Assembly: GCA_031285365.1 (NCBI GenBank)
Contig: JAITWP010000079.1
Coordinates: forward strand, 1-6,357
From: Azoarcus sp.
GTDB lineage: Bacteria; Pseudomonadota; Gammaproteobacteria; Burkholderiales; Rhodocyclaceae
Direction of reading: 5' to 3'
Length of the DNA: 6,357 nt
Positions 1-5,620 of the stretch are shown piece after piece. Below the pieces are notes generated by a model. It was given only the letters and a program-made list of their open reading frames with translations, made no database searches and was not told the origin of the DNA. The position numbers and the translations under genes were made by a program. Position 1 is the first letter of the stretch, and the number at the start of each line of letters is the position of its first letter.

Positions 1-692
1 GTGATATGCAGCAGGCCGTCGATGCCACCGAGGTCGACGAACGCGCCGTAATCGGTGATGTTCTTGACAATCCCCTTGATGATCGTTCCTTCCTTGAGCG
101 TAGAGAGCAGCTTGTCGCGCTCTTCGCCCATCGACTCTTCAAGCACTGCGCGGCGCGAAACCACGACGTTATTGCGCTTGCGATCGAGTTTGATGACCTT
201 GAATTCGTATTCCTTGCCTTCATACGGCGAGGTATCCTTGACTGGACGCATGTCGACCAGCGAACCCGGCAGGAAAGCGCGGATGCTGTTGGTCATCACC
301 GTCAGACCACCCTTGACGCGGCTGGTGACGACCCCTCGAACCAGAGAGCCCTCGTTGAGCGCCTTTTCGAGATCGTTCCAGGCCGAGATGCGCTTGGCCT
401 TCTCGCGCGACAGGCGGGTTTCACCGTAGCCGTCTTCGAGGGCATCGATGGCCACATGTACGAAATCGCCGATCTGGACTTCGATTTCACCGCGATCATT
501 GCGGAATTCTTCGACCGGCACATAACTTTCGGATTTCAGCCCGGCATTGACGACCACGAAATTCTGGTCGATGCGCACGACTTCGGCGGTGATGACTTCG
601 CCGGTACGCATTTCCTGGAGGGCAAGGCTTTCTTCAAACAGAGCGGCAAAGCTTTCTTCGCCGAATTGGACTGCGAGGTTGGTGGATGACAT
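1..692 (-). CDS. rpsA: 30S ribosomal protein S1, N-terminal part (runs off the left edge)
   Basis: S1 is the mRNA-binding protein of the small ribosomal subunit and helps initiate translation on structured or weak-Shine-Dalgarno messages. The protein begins MSSTNLAVQFGEESFAALFE and 230 full codons are present, cut by the window edge; proteobacterial S1 is usually about 555-570 residues. It shows the ribosome-anchoring first S1 repeat (about residues 30-97), a second repeat (about 115-182) and the start of the third, RNA-binding repeat (from about 201, with KGIVKNITDYGAFVDLGGID). The ATG at 692 fits the family N-terminus. No Shine-Dalgarno is visible ahead of it; the 16 nt upstream are pyrimidine-rich (CTGTCCTTTTACTTTC). 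In many proteobacteria rpsA follows cmk directly. Here cmk lies on the same strand but 960 nt upstream, with an opposing gene between them. Identity is certain; the C-terminal repeats cannot be judged. Confidence 0.98.
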   Translation of the reverse strand, partial: MSSTNLAVQFGEESFAALFEESLALQEMRTGEVITAEVVRIDQNFVVVNAGLKSESYVPVEEFRNDRGEIEVQIGDFVHVAIDALEDGYGETRLSREKAKRISAWNDLEKALNEGSLVRGVVTSRVKGGLTVMTNSIRAFLPGSLVDMRPVKDTSPYEGKEYEFKVIKLDRKRNNVVVSRRAVLEESMGEERDKLLSTLKEGTIIKGIVKNITDYGAFVDLGGIDGLLHI

Positions 693-927
693 GAAAGTAA
701 AAGGACAGATCGAAACCGCCAGAAGGCGGCAAACGAGACAGTTGAAAGAACACAACGGGAACCGATAACTTTCTCGCTATCGCCCCCGAGCACCAGGTTG
801 TTTCGAGCAAAAAAAGCGACGGCCTACTCAATTCCTCTCAAAGAAATTAAGCAAAACCGTAGCCAGCAGCCACGGAGTACGGCGCTCGATCCACGAAAAC
901 CGGCGCAAACCCCGCAGCAGACTGCGG
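693..927 (-). promoter_or_regulatory. rpsA 5' leader with hairpins and pyrimidine tract, no Shine-Dalgarno
   Basis: This is the stretch between the proposed rpsA promoter and its ATG. Reading on the minus strand, it starts with a perfect 6-bp hairpin, CCGCAG-TCTG-CTGCGG (912-927). It then has a run of seven T's (809-815), a 5-bp hairpin CCGCC-TTCT-GGCGG (716-729) about 23 nt before the start, and a pyrimidine-rich tract (693-708) touching the ATG. E. coli rpsA is known to have a structured leader with no canonical Shine-Dalgarno and to be repressed by S1 itself. The layout here resembles that in outline, but autoregulation is inference and the E. coli hairpins are not recognisably conserved. 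Confidence 0.4.
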
Positions 928-956
928 ATACTACCAGTCACACTCTTTTCGAGCAA
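928..956 (-). promoter_or_regulatory. Candidate sigma-70 promoter for rpsA
   Basis: On the minus strand, TTGCTC (951-956) lies 17 nt before TAGTAT (928-933). The -10 box is preceded by TG at the extended position (TGGTAGTAT). Three of six bases match the -35 consensus and four of six match the -10. Transcription would start near 921, giving a leader of about 230 nt. A separate promoter is expected because the lipoprotein gene on the opposite strand separates rpsA from cmk. The call rests on consensus matching by eye only. Confidence 0.35.
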
Positions 957-993
957 CTACTCATAATCACGTCGGAGCATGCTTTGACCAGCG

Positions 994-1014
994 CCGGATG
1001 ACCTGAATATCCGG
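994..1014. repeat. Inverted repeat overlapping the lipoprotein promoter
   Basis: CCGGAT (994-999) and ATCCGG (1009-1014) form a perfect 6-bp inverted repeat with a 9-nt spacer. It covers the proposed -35 box and the first part of the promoter spacer. The 15-nt centre-to-centre distance does not match one or two helical turns exactly, so it could equally be an RNA hairpin or chance. No regulator is encoded next to it. Confidence 0.25.
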
Positions 1015-1026
1015 GCAGGATAGAAT
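998..1026 (+). promoter_or_regulatory. Candidate sigma-70 promoter for the lipoprotein gene
   Basis: ATGACC (998-1003; four of six -35 matches) lies 17 nt before TAGAAT (1021-1026; five of six -10 matches). The start of transcription would be near 1033, about 94 nt ahead of the ATG at 1127. An alternative -10 (TAAAAT at 1092-1097) is closer to the gene but has no acceptable -35. The site is supported only by consensus matching. Confidence 0.4.
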
Positions 1027-1126
1027 TACATAGCGCGGTTGAACATCCGAACTCACACCGACATCGTGGCCGCTTTGTGAGATGATGACGATAAAATTGT
1101 TACTTCCATTTCGGAGACGGTACAAC

Positions 1127-1648
1127 ATGAAAAAAATGATGTTTTGTACAGCGGTTGTGCTCGCATTGGCGGCCTGCATGAATCCTCCGCCCCGCTCCGA
1201 AGATCATATGGTGAGCAACCCGCAAATAATCCCGGAAGAATCGGAGCGTATCCAGGCTCTACGTGATGCCGGAAAGGATTTCGCCCGTGTTGTTACCGTA
1301 CCCGCCGCAAACAACATAGTTTCCAACAGCGTAATCATTGCCACCCTGATGATGCGTAGCGGTTCTGCTCCCGTTGATTCGTTATTCGAACTCCTGCGGG
1401 AAGGAAAAGAACAGGCGGTTGCGGTCGTAGGCAAAAACGATGCGTTAACTGCCGCCACCATCGAAGCCGCAATCCAGCAACTCGGCGACAACCCCACGGC
1501 CACGACCATACTGTTCGCGGGCAAATCAAAGTATGTGAAAGAACTGCAAAAGTTGTCAGAGAAGGCAAGCGTGCCATTTGAAGGAGTGGACTTTCCCACG
1601 TCTCAGGAAAAAGACTCTCCTTCGTCACAGGAAAAGGATCCTTCCTAA
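1127..1648 (+). CDS. Small predicted lipoprotein of unknown function
   Basis: I do not recognise this 173-residue protein. It starts MKKMMFCTAVVLALAACMN: two lysines, a hydrophobic core and a lipobox LAAC with the acylated cysteine at residue 17. It is therefore probably a lipoprotein, and Met at +2 (not Asp) suggests the outer membrane. The ATG at 1127 has GGAG ten nt upstream; an in-frame ATG at 1082 would place 15 residues before the signal peptide and is rejected. The mature part suggests alternating strands and helices: AVAVVG (98-102 region), a helix DALTAATIEAAIQQL (about 105-119), TTILFAG (126-132), a helix to about 147, then FEGVDFP. The C-terminus carries two copies of an 8-residue repeat containing SQEKD. 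It is convergent with aroA-cmk (4-nt gap) and divergent from rpsA. GC is lower than in its neighbours: 30/60 at 1201-1260 and 31/60 at 1321-1380, against 39/60 at 2581-2640 in aroA. Confidence 0.85.
   Translation: MKKMMFCTAVVLALAACMNPPPRSEDHMVSNPQIIPEESERIQALRDAGKDFARVVTVPAANNIVSNSVIIATLMMRSGSAPVDSLFELLREGKEQAVAVVGKNDALTAATIEAAIQQLGDNPTATTILFAGKSKYVKELQKLSEKASVPFEGVDFPTSQEKDSPSSQEKDPS
1595..1642 (+). repeat. Tandem 24-nt repeat encoding the lipoprotein C-terminus
   Basis: Two adjacent 24-nt units (1595-1618 and 1619-1642) encode PTSQEKDS and PSSQEKDP, followed by a final Ser and the stop. The shared core SQEKD uses partly different codons (TCT/TCA, AAA/AAG, GAC/GAT), so the duplication is not very recent or the peptide is under selection. 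The tail is hydrophilic and probably disordered. Confidence 0.7.
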
Positions 1649-1652
1649 GGGA

Positions 1653-3692
1653 TCAGTTCCGAGCCGAAAACCAGCCCAGTACCGTTGCCACAGCTTCATT
1701 AATGCCGAGATGATCGGTGCCCAGCAGTAGCGCGTCCGGTTCCTGCCTGAGCGGCGCAACGGGGCGGGTGCGGTCGCGCGCGTCCCGCGCTTCGAGATCG
1801 GCCTGAATGGCGTCAGGTTCGGCGGGTTCATTACGTTCCAGCAATTGCCGGAAACGGCGTTCGGCACGAACAGCGGGGCTTGCCGTCAGAAACACCTTCA
1901 ACTGCGCGCCGGGAAACACCACGGAACCCATGTCGCGCCCGTCCCCAACCAGTCCCGGCGCGCGATGGAATGTCCGCTGCCGGAACAGCAGTGCCTCACG
2001 CACGGCAGGCAGCGCCGCCACCTTCGAGGCTCCGGAGGAAATTTCCTCGTTCCGGATCGCTTCACCCACTTCCTCGCCATTCAGACGCACGCCGTCCGCA
2101 TGGAACACCACGTCCAACCGGGCGGCGATGGCCGCCACACTCGCCTCGTCCGTCCAATCCACGCCTGCTTTCCGTGCGGCCAGCGCGGTGAGGCGATAGA
2201 GCGCGCCGGAGTCGAGATAATGAAAACCCAGCGAGCGCGCAACCCGCGCGGAAACCGCTCCCTTGCCGGAAGCCGTGGGGCCATCGATGGCAATCACCGG
2301 CGCGGGCCGCGCAATCGCCTTGAAGCGGTCGAAATAGTCGGGAAACGTCTTCGCCACGCAACCGGGATCACGAATGCGCAATGGCACACCGAATGAGGCA
2401 AGCGAAAAACACATCGCCATCCGGTGATCGTCGTAAGTGTCGATGACCGCAGGTTTGAGCGGATGCGTCACATCCGGCGGAGCGATCTTCAGAAAATCCA
2501 CCCCCTCTTCGACCCGCACGTTCAGCTTGCGTAACTCGGTGGCCATTGCAGCAATGCGGTCGGTTTCCTTCACCCGCCAACTGCCAATGTTGGTAAGCGT
2601 GGTTTCCCCTTGCGCGAACAGCGCGGCCACCGCCAGCGTCATGGCCGCATCGGGGATGTGATTGCAATCCAGATGAATTCCCGTGAGAGGCTTGCCCGCA
2701 GCGGGCCGGGCGGCGGAAATCCAGTTCTCACCCGTCTCCACCGTCGCTCCCATGGCCGCCAGCGCGTCCGCGAAGCGGACATCCCCCTGAATAGCGTTCT
2801 TCCCCACTCCTTCCACACGAACGGGGCGCTCCGCACTCGCCCCGATGGCTCCCAAGGCGAGAAAATAGGACGCCGAAGAAGCATCGCCTTCCACCTGATA
2901 GACGCCGGGTGAGCGATAGCACGCCCCGGCAGGAACCGAAAACGCCCGCCAGCCCTCGCGCTCCACGGTTACACCGAAACGTGCCATCAGGTTCAACGTC
3001 ATGTCGACATAGGGTTTGGAAATCAGCTCGCCTTCGACTTCCACCGTCGTCTGCGTTCCGGTAAGCGGCAACGCCATCAGGAGACCGCTCAGGAACTGAC
3101 TGGAAACATCGCCGCGAATCTTCACCACGCTGTCGGGCCGGATGACGGCAGGACGAATCAAAAGTGGGGGAAAACCTTCATTTTCAAGAAAATTGATGCT
3201 TGCTCCGCAGGCTTTGAGCGCATCGACCAAATCGCCGATAGGCCGCTCGTGCATTCGGGGCACGCCCTTCAGTACGTATTCCCCGCCCGCGAAAGCCAGC
3301 ACCGCTGCCAGGGATCGAAAAGCCGTTCCCGCGTTACCGAGAAAAAGCTCTGCCTGTTGCACGGGAAAGCGACCGGCGCAGCCTGTCACTTGCAACCACC
3401 CCACCCCTTCGGGGCACCCCTCGACCACCCCGCCCCTTCGGGGCACCCCTCCACAGGAGGGGAATGGAGGGGAATTTCCCTCGCCCGCCGCCAGCATCGT
3501 CACGCCCAATACCGCGAGCGCCTCCCGCATCCGTGCTGTGTCGTCAGAATCCAGCAGGGCGCGCAGTTGCGTCTCCCCTTCCGCGAGCGCCGCCAAGAGC
3601 AGCGCGCGGTTGGAAATGCTCTTGGAGCCGGGCAGCGTCATGCTGCCGGAGGCGGAAATCATTTGGGGGAGGTCGATGAAATTCATTTTCAT
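1653..3692 (-). CDS. aroA-cmk: Bifunctional EPSP synthase / cytidylate kinase (AroA-Cmk fusion)
   Basis: This 679-residue cytosolic protein joins two enzymes. AroA (about 1-460) makes 5-enolpyruvylshikimate-3-phosphate from shikimate-3-phosphate and PEP. Cmk (464-679) phosphorylates CMP and dCMP with ATP. AroA landmarks are LPGSKSISNR (20-29), LFLGNAGTAFRSL (116-128), RMHERPIGDLVDAL (146-159), VEGDASSASYFLA (267-279), NHIPDAAMT with catalytic Asp348, WRVKETDR with Glu376, DDHRMAM (421-427) and KTFPDYF (448-454). Cmk has the Walker A loop GPTASGKG (471-478), GDGRDMGSVVFP (583-594) and RDARDRTRPVAPL (636-648). There is no linker: PDYFDRFKAIARP runs straight into APVIAIDG. Two oddities are an in-frame repeat element at residues 73-100 and Ser127 where E. 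coli has Pro101. The ATG at 3692 (MKMNFIDLP) fits the family; an ATG at 3686 is also possible, while the one at 3767 adds 25 unrelated residues inside maoC. No Shine-Dalgarno is visible, so coupling to maoC, 16 nt upstream, is likely. Fusions of this kind are known in other betaproteobacteria. Confidence 0.95.
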   Translation of the reverse strand: MKMNFIDLPQMISASGSMTLPGSKSISNRALLLAALAEGETQLRALLDSDDTARMREALAVLGVTMLAAGEGNSPPFPSCGGVPRRGGVVEGCPEGVGWLQVTGCAGRFPVQQAELFLGNAGTAFRSLAAVLAFAGGEYVLKGVPRMHERPIGDLVDALKACGASINFLENEGFPPLLIRPAVIRPDSVVKIRGDVSSQFLSGLLMALPLTGTQTTVEVEGELISKPYVDMTLNLMARFGVTVEREGWRAFSVPAGACYRSPGVYQVEGDASSASYFLALGAIGASAERPVRVEGVGKNAIQGDVRFADALAAMGATVETGENWISAARPAAGKPLTGIHLDCNHIPDAAMTLAVAALFAQGETTLTNIGSWRVKETDRIAAMATELRKLNVRVEEGVDFLKIAPPDVTHPLKPAVIDTYDDHRMAMCFSLASFGVPLRIRDPGCVAKTFPDYFDRFKAIARPAPVIAIDGPTASGKGAVSARVARSLGFHYLDSGALYRLTALAARKAGVDWTDEASVAAIAARLDVVFHADGVRLNGEEVGEAIRNEEISSGASKVAALPAVREALLFRQRTFHRAPGLVGDGRDMGSVVFPGAQLKVFLTASPAVRAERRFRQLLERNEPAEPDAIQADLEARDARDRTRPVAPLRQEPDALLLGTDHLGINEAVATVLGWFSARN
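3395..3475. repeat. Palindromic repeat element inserted in frame in aroA
   Basis: On the plus strand, a 28-nt unit beginning ACCACCCC and containing CCCCTTCGGGGCACCCCTC occurs twice (3395-3422 and 3424-3451) with one mismatch and a 29-nt period. The second copy runs into a perfect 7-bp hairpin, CCCCTCC-ACA-GGAGGGG (3446-3462). The element ends with an exact tandem pair of GGAGGGGAAT (3456-3465, 3466-3475). Each long unit has its own CCCC-TTC-GGGG hairpin. The stretch is 81 nt, exactly 27 codons, open in the aroA frame, and encodes residues 73-100, rich in Gly, Pro and Val. The AroA segment between LLDSDD and LFLGNAG is 24 residues longer than in E. coli. It resembles short dispersed palindromic repeats normally found between genes; membership in a genome-wide family is inference. 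Confidence 0.8.
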
Positions 3693-3708
3693 GCAGGAGA
3701 GAGAGGAA

Positions 3709-4167
3709 TCACCCCGCCCCACGCCGAAACACCAGCAGCTTCGATACCAGTTTCTGCACCGGATCACCGTTCTGATTGAAGGTGTCGGTTTTCAGGGTGA
3801 CGATTCCCCGGTCGGGCCTGGATTTGGATGGCGTGATGTCGACGATGGTGCTCTCGACATGGAGCACGTCGCCGGGACGGGTCGGACGCGGCCAGGAAAT
3901 CTCGACTCCCGCACCGATGAGGCCGTCCGCGAACGGAACACTCTCCACCATCAGACGCATGGTCATTGCCGCCGTGTGCCAACCACTGGCGGCAAGCCCC
4001 CCAAAGAAGGATCGCGCAGCAGCGGCCTCGTCCAGATGAAAGGGTTGTGGATCGAAGTCGCGGGCAAAATTCTTGATCTGCGCCGTGTCGAGCGGGTATT
4101 CCCGGCTCAGGTAACGGTCCCCGACGGCAAGATCGTCCAACGTGATTGTTTTCGCTTCATCCTTCAT
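3709..4167 (-). CDS. MaoC-like hot-dog-fold hydratase
   Basis: This 152-residue protein belongs to the MaoC-like dehydratase family, single hot-dog domain enzymes related to (R)-specific enoyl-CoA hydratases, which add water to trans-2-enoyl thioesters. The catalytic segment is FARDFDPQPFHLDEAAAARS (34-53), with Asp39 and His44 matching the Asp and His of the hydratase motif, followed by FFGGLAASGWHTAAMTMRL (54-72). The later PTRPGDVLHVES (95-106) is also typical of the fold. The natural substrate cannot be told from sequence; the FDPQPFH form often appears in proteins annotated only as MaoC family. The ATG at 4167 lies 2 nt after the SNF transporter stop codon, which suggests translational coupling; the only ribosome-site-like sequence (GAGGGATGG) is rather far upstream. 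The longer reading frame from 4257 overlaps the SNF gene and is rejected. Confidence 0.9.
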   Translation of the reverse strand: MKDEAKTITLDDLAVGDRYLSREYPLDTAQIKNFARDFDPQPFHLDEAAAARSFFGGLAASGWHTAAMTMRLMVESVPFADGLIGAGVEISWPRPTRPGDVLHVESTIVDITPSKSRPDRGIVTLKTDTFNQNGDPVQKLVSKLLVFRRGAG

Positions 4168-4169
4168 GG

Positions 4170-5543
4170 CTATTTGAATCCATCCCTCAAGACCAGTTCG
4201 TAAAGAAACACCAGTGTGATGCCGACCGGCACGACAAAGCGCAGCACATTGAACCACAGGGAGAATGCGCGCTGCTTCAGGCGTATCTCGTCAGTGACGA
4301 TTATCCTGCCCAGCTTCCAACCAACGTAGATAGCGACGGCAAGCCCCGAGAGCGGCATCATGAAGCGCGTGGCTAGATGATCCAGCATATCGAAAAGGTT
4401 GCGATCGAAGATTCTGAACTCCGACCAATCATTGAACGACAGGCAAACAGCCACCCCCAATAACCATACCGGCAGCGCCGTTCCCCAGGCGACCCAGGCG
4501 CGGCGGATACCAAACCGCTCGGTGAGCCAGGAAACGAAAGGTTCCAGCAGGGAAATGGATGATGTCCAGGCTGCAAAAATAACGAGAAGAAAGAACAGGG
4601 TGGCAAACACCCGCCCGCCAGGCATATGGGTAAAGGCAAGCGGCAGGGTCTGGAGGATGAGGCCCGGTCCGGCGGCAGGCTCCAGCCCGTAGCCGAAAGT
4701 CAGCGAAAAGATGGCCGCCCCGCAAAGCAATCCGATGAAAGCGCCGGCTGCCGCAATCCACACACAGGTATGGCCGATGTTCGTCTCTCTGTCGAGATAG
4801 GAACCATAGGCCATGATGGCTCCCATCCCGAGGCTCAATGAGAAAAAGGCATGACCCATCCCGTCGATGACGACACCGGCCTTGATCGCTTCGGTTTTGA
4901 GACTGAACATGAAACGTAGCGCCGCCGGCATGTCGCCGACCCACGCGCCCCACAGGGTCAACAGCACCAGGATCAGGAAAAGCAGCGGCAGCATAATCTT
5001 GTTGGCGGTCTCTATCCCCCCTACCACGCCTCGCGCGATCACGCCCGCAGTGAGAATCATGAAAATGGTGTGCCAGAAACTCAGCCGCAAGGGATCGGCC
5101 ATCATGGTCTCAAAAGCCGTCTTTGCTTCTTCCGGCGTCCCGACTTGCACCCCCTTCACGAGCGATTGCCAGAAATAGTCCACCATCCATCCGGAGACCA
5201 CGCTGTAAAACGACAGAATCATCAACGCGCCGAATATTCCGACCCATCCCAGCAGGGCCCACCACGAAGAATTGCCGGATTCCCTGGCTGTGTTGAGCAT
5301 GGCAGCGACGGGATTGCTCCGCCCTCGCCTGCCAATGAGAATCTCCGCCATGAGCAGCGGCAAACCGATGAGGACAACGCACGCCAGATAGACGACGACA
5401 AAGACCCCTACACTGCCCTCACTTGCGCCGGCAAGGTAAGAGAACTTCCAGATATTGCCGAGTCCGACGGCAGAGCCGATGGTAACGAGGATGAATGCCC
5501 AGCGGCTGGACCAGGTAGAGCGGGAGGACGTGGATTGGCTCAT
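4170..5543 (-). CDS. SNF-family sodium-dependent transporter
   Basis: This 457-residue inner-membrane protein is a sodium:neurotransmitter symporter family member with a LeuT fold, expected to move an amino acid or related solute inward with sodium. Eleven hydrophobic helices can be placed, at about 16-36, 43-66, 94-124, 155-173, 182-202, 224-249, 260-283, 311-340, 348-370, 384-410 and 428-451, as in shorter bacterial members. The broken first helix carries GSAVGLGNIWKF (23-34), helix 6 carries SLGMGAIMAYGSY (237-249), and helix 8 carries AAWTSSISLLEP (324-335). These match the LeuT sodium and substrate sites. The substrate cannot be read from sequence. The ATG at 5543 is the only usable start: an in-frame TGA lies eight codons upstream with no ATG, GTG or TTG between. 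There is no Shine-Dalgarno, and a GC-rich palindrome ends 6 nt before the ATG. It probably forms an operon with maoC and aroA-cmk. Confidence 0.95.
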   Translation of the reverse strand: MSQSTSSRSTWSSRWAFILVTIGSAVGLGNIWKFSYLAGASEGSVGVFVVVYLACVVLIGLPLLMAEILIGRRGRSNPVAAMLNTARESGNSSWWALLGWVGIFGALMILSFYSVVSGWMVDYFWQSLVKGVQVGTPEEAKTAFETMMADPLRLSFWHTIFMILTAGVIARGVVGGIETANKIMLPLLFLILVLLTLWGAWVGDMPAALRFMFSLKTEAIKAGVVIDGMGHAFFSLSLGMGAIMAYGSYLDRETNIGHTCVWIAAAGAFIGLLCGAAIFSLTFGYGLEPAAGPGLILQTLPLAFTHMPGGRVFATLFFLLVIFAAWTSSISLLEPFVSWLTERFGIRRAWVAWGTALPVWLLGVAVCLSFNDWSEFRIFDRNLFDMLDHLATRFMMPLSGLAVAIYVGWKLGRIIVTDEIRLKQRAFSLWFNVLRFVVPVGITLVFLYELVLRDGFK

Positions 5544-5549
5544 GAGAAA

Positions 5550-5565
5550 ACCCGCGCGCGCGGGT
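5550..5565 (-). terminator. Probable intrinsic terminator after the nuo/DUF2818 unit
   Basis: The 16-nt perfect palindrome ACCCGCGCGCGCGGGT is followed, on the minus strand, by TTTCTC; counting the last palindrome base there are four T's in a row. It can fold as a 6-bp stem with a GCGC loop. It lies 55 nt past the DUF2818 stop codon, a suitable place to end the nuo operon transcript. The T-run is short, so termination may be partial. It also sits 6 nt before the SNF start codon and so may act on that gene. Confidence 0.5.
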
Positions 5566-5592
5566 CAGGGAAATTGGAAATTCTACGGAAGA

Positions 5593-5598
5593 ATTGTA
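5593..5598 (-). promoter_or_regulatory. Possible -10 box for the SNF-maoC-aroA-cmk operon
   Basis: TACAAT on the minus strand matches five of six bases of the -10 consensus, 22 nt past the DUF2818 stop codon. No good -35 lies at 16-18 nt. A 5-bp inverted repeat (AATTC 5579-5583, GAATT 5591-5595) and a tandem GGAAATT pair (5569-5582, plus strand) lie beside it. If this is a promoter, the 5550-5565 hairpin is in the operon leader and could attenuate it. Confidence 0.25.
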
Positions 5599-5620
5599 CC
5601 TGCCGCCCATGTGGACGGAT

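Larger units (their letters stand above)
693..1126. other. Divergent intergenic region between rpsA and the lipoprotein gene
   Basis: This 434-nt stretch contains no convincing gene. A 67-codon reading frame on the plus strand (798-1001) has low-complexity content (many Q, T, S, K and R) and no Shine-Dalgarno, so it is not called. I see no tRNA or recognisable small RNA. The region holds the candidate rpsA promoter and leader on the minus strand, a candidate promoter for the lipoprotein gene on the plus strand, and several short inverted repeats. The two proposed -10 boxes lie about 90 nt apart and point away from each other. Confidence 0.6.

Noticed and set aside
6..689. Plus-strand 227-codon open frame opposite rpsA
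   Set aside because: It mirrors the S1 coding sequence exactly; the minus-strand product is unmistakably S1, and the plus-strand protein has no recognisable features.
798..1001. Plus-strand 67-codon frame in the rpsA/lipoprotein intergenic region
   Set aside because: It has no ribosome site, low-complexity composition and no recognisable motif, and it overlaps the proposed rpsA promoter and leader.
3395..3475. CRISPR-like direct repeats
   Set aside because: The two 28-nt units are separated by a single base rather than by unique spacers, and they lie within the aroA reading frame.
3693..3767. 25-residue N-terminal extension of AroA-Cmk from the ATG at 3767
   Set aside because: The extra residues are Cys/Arg/Trp-rich, unlike any AroA N-terminus, and overlap the end of maoC; MKMNFIDLP fits the family.
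3142..4203. Plus-strand 353-codon open frame opposite aroA and maoC
   Set aside because: It is a long shadow frame spanning two real genes and the repeat element, with low-complexity content. High GC makes such frames common.
4168..4257. 30-residue N-terminal extension of the MaoC protein
   Set aside because: It overlaps the SNF transporter coding sequence, and the family fold begins just after the ATG at 4167.
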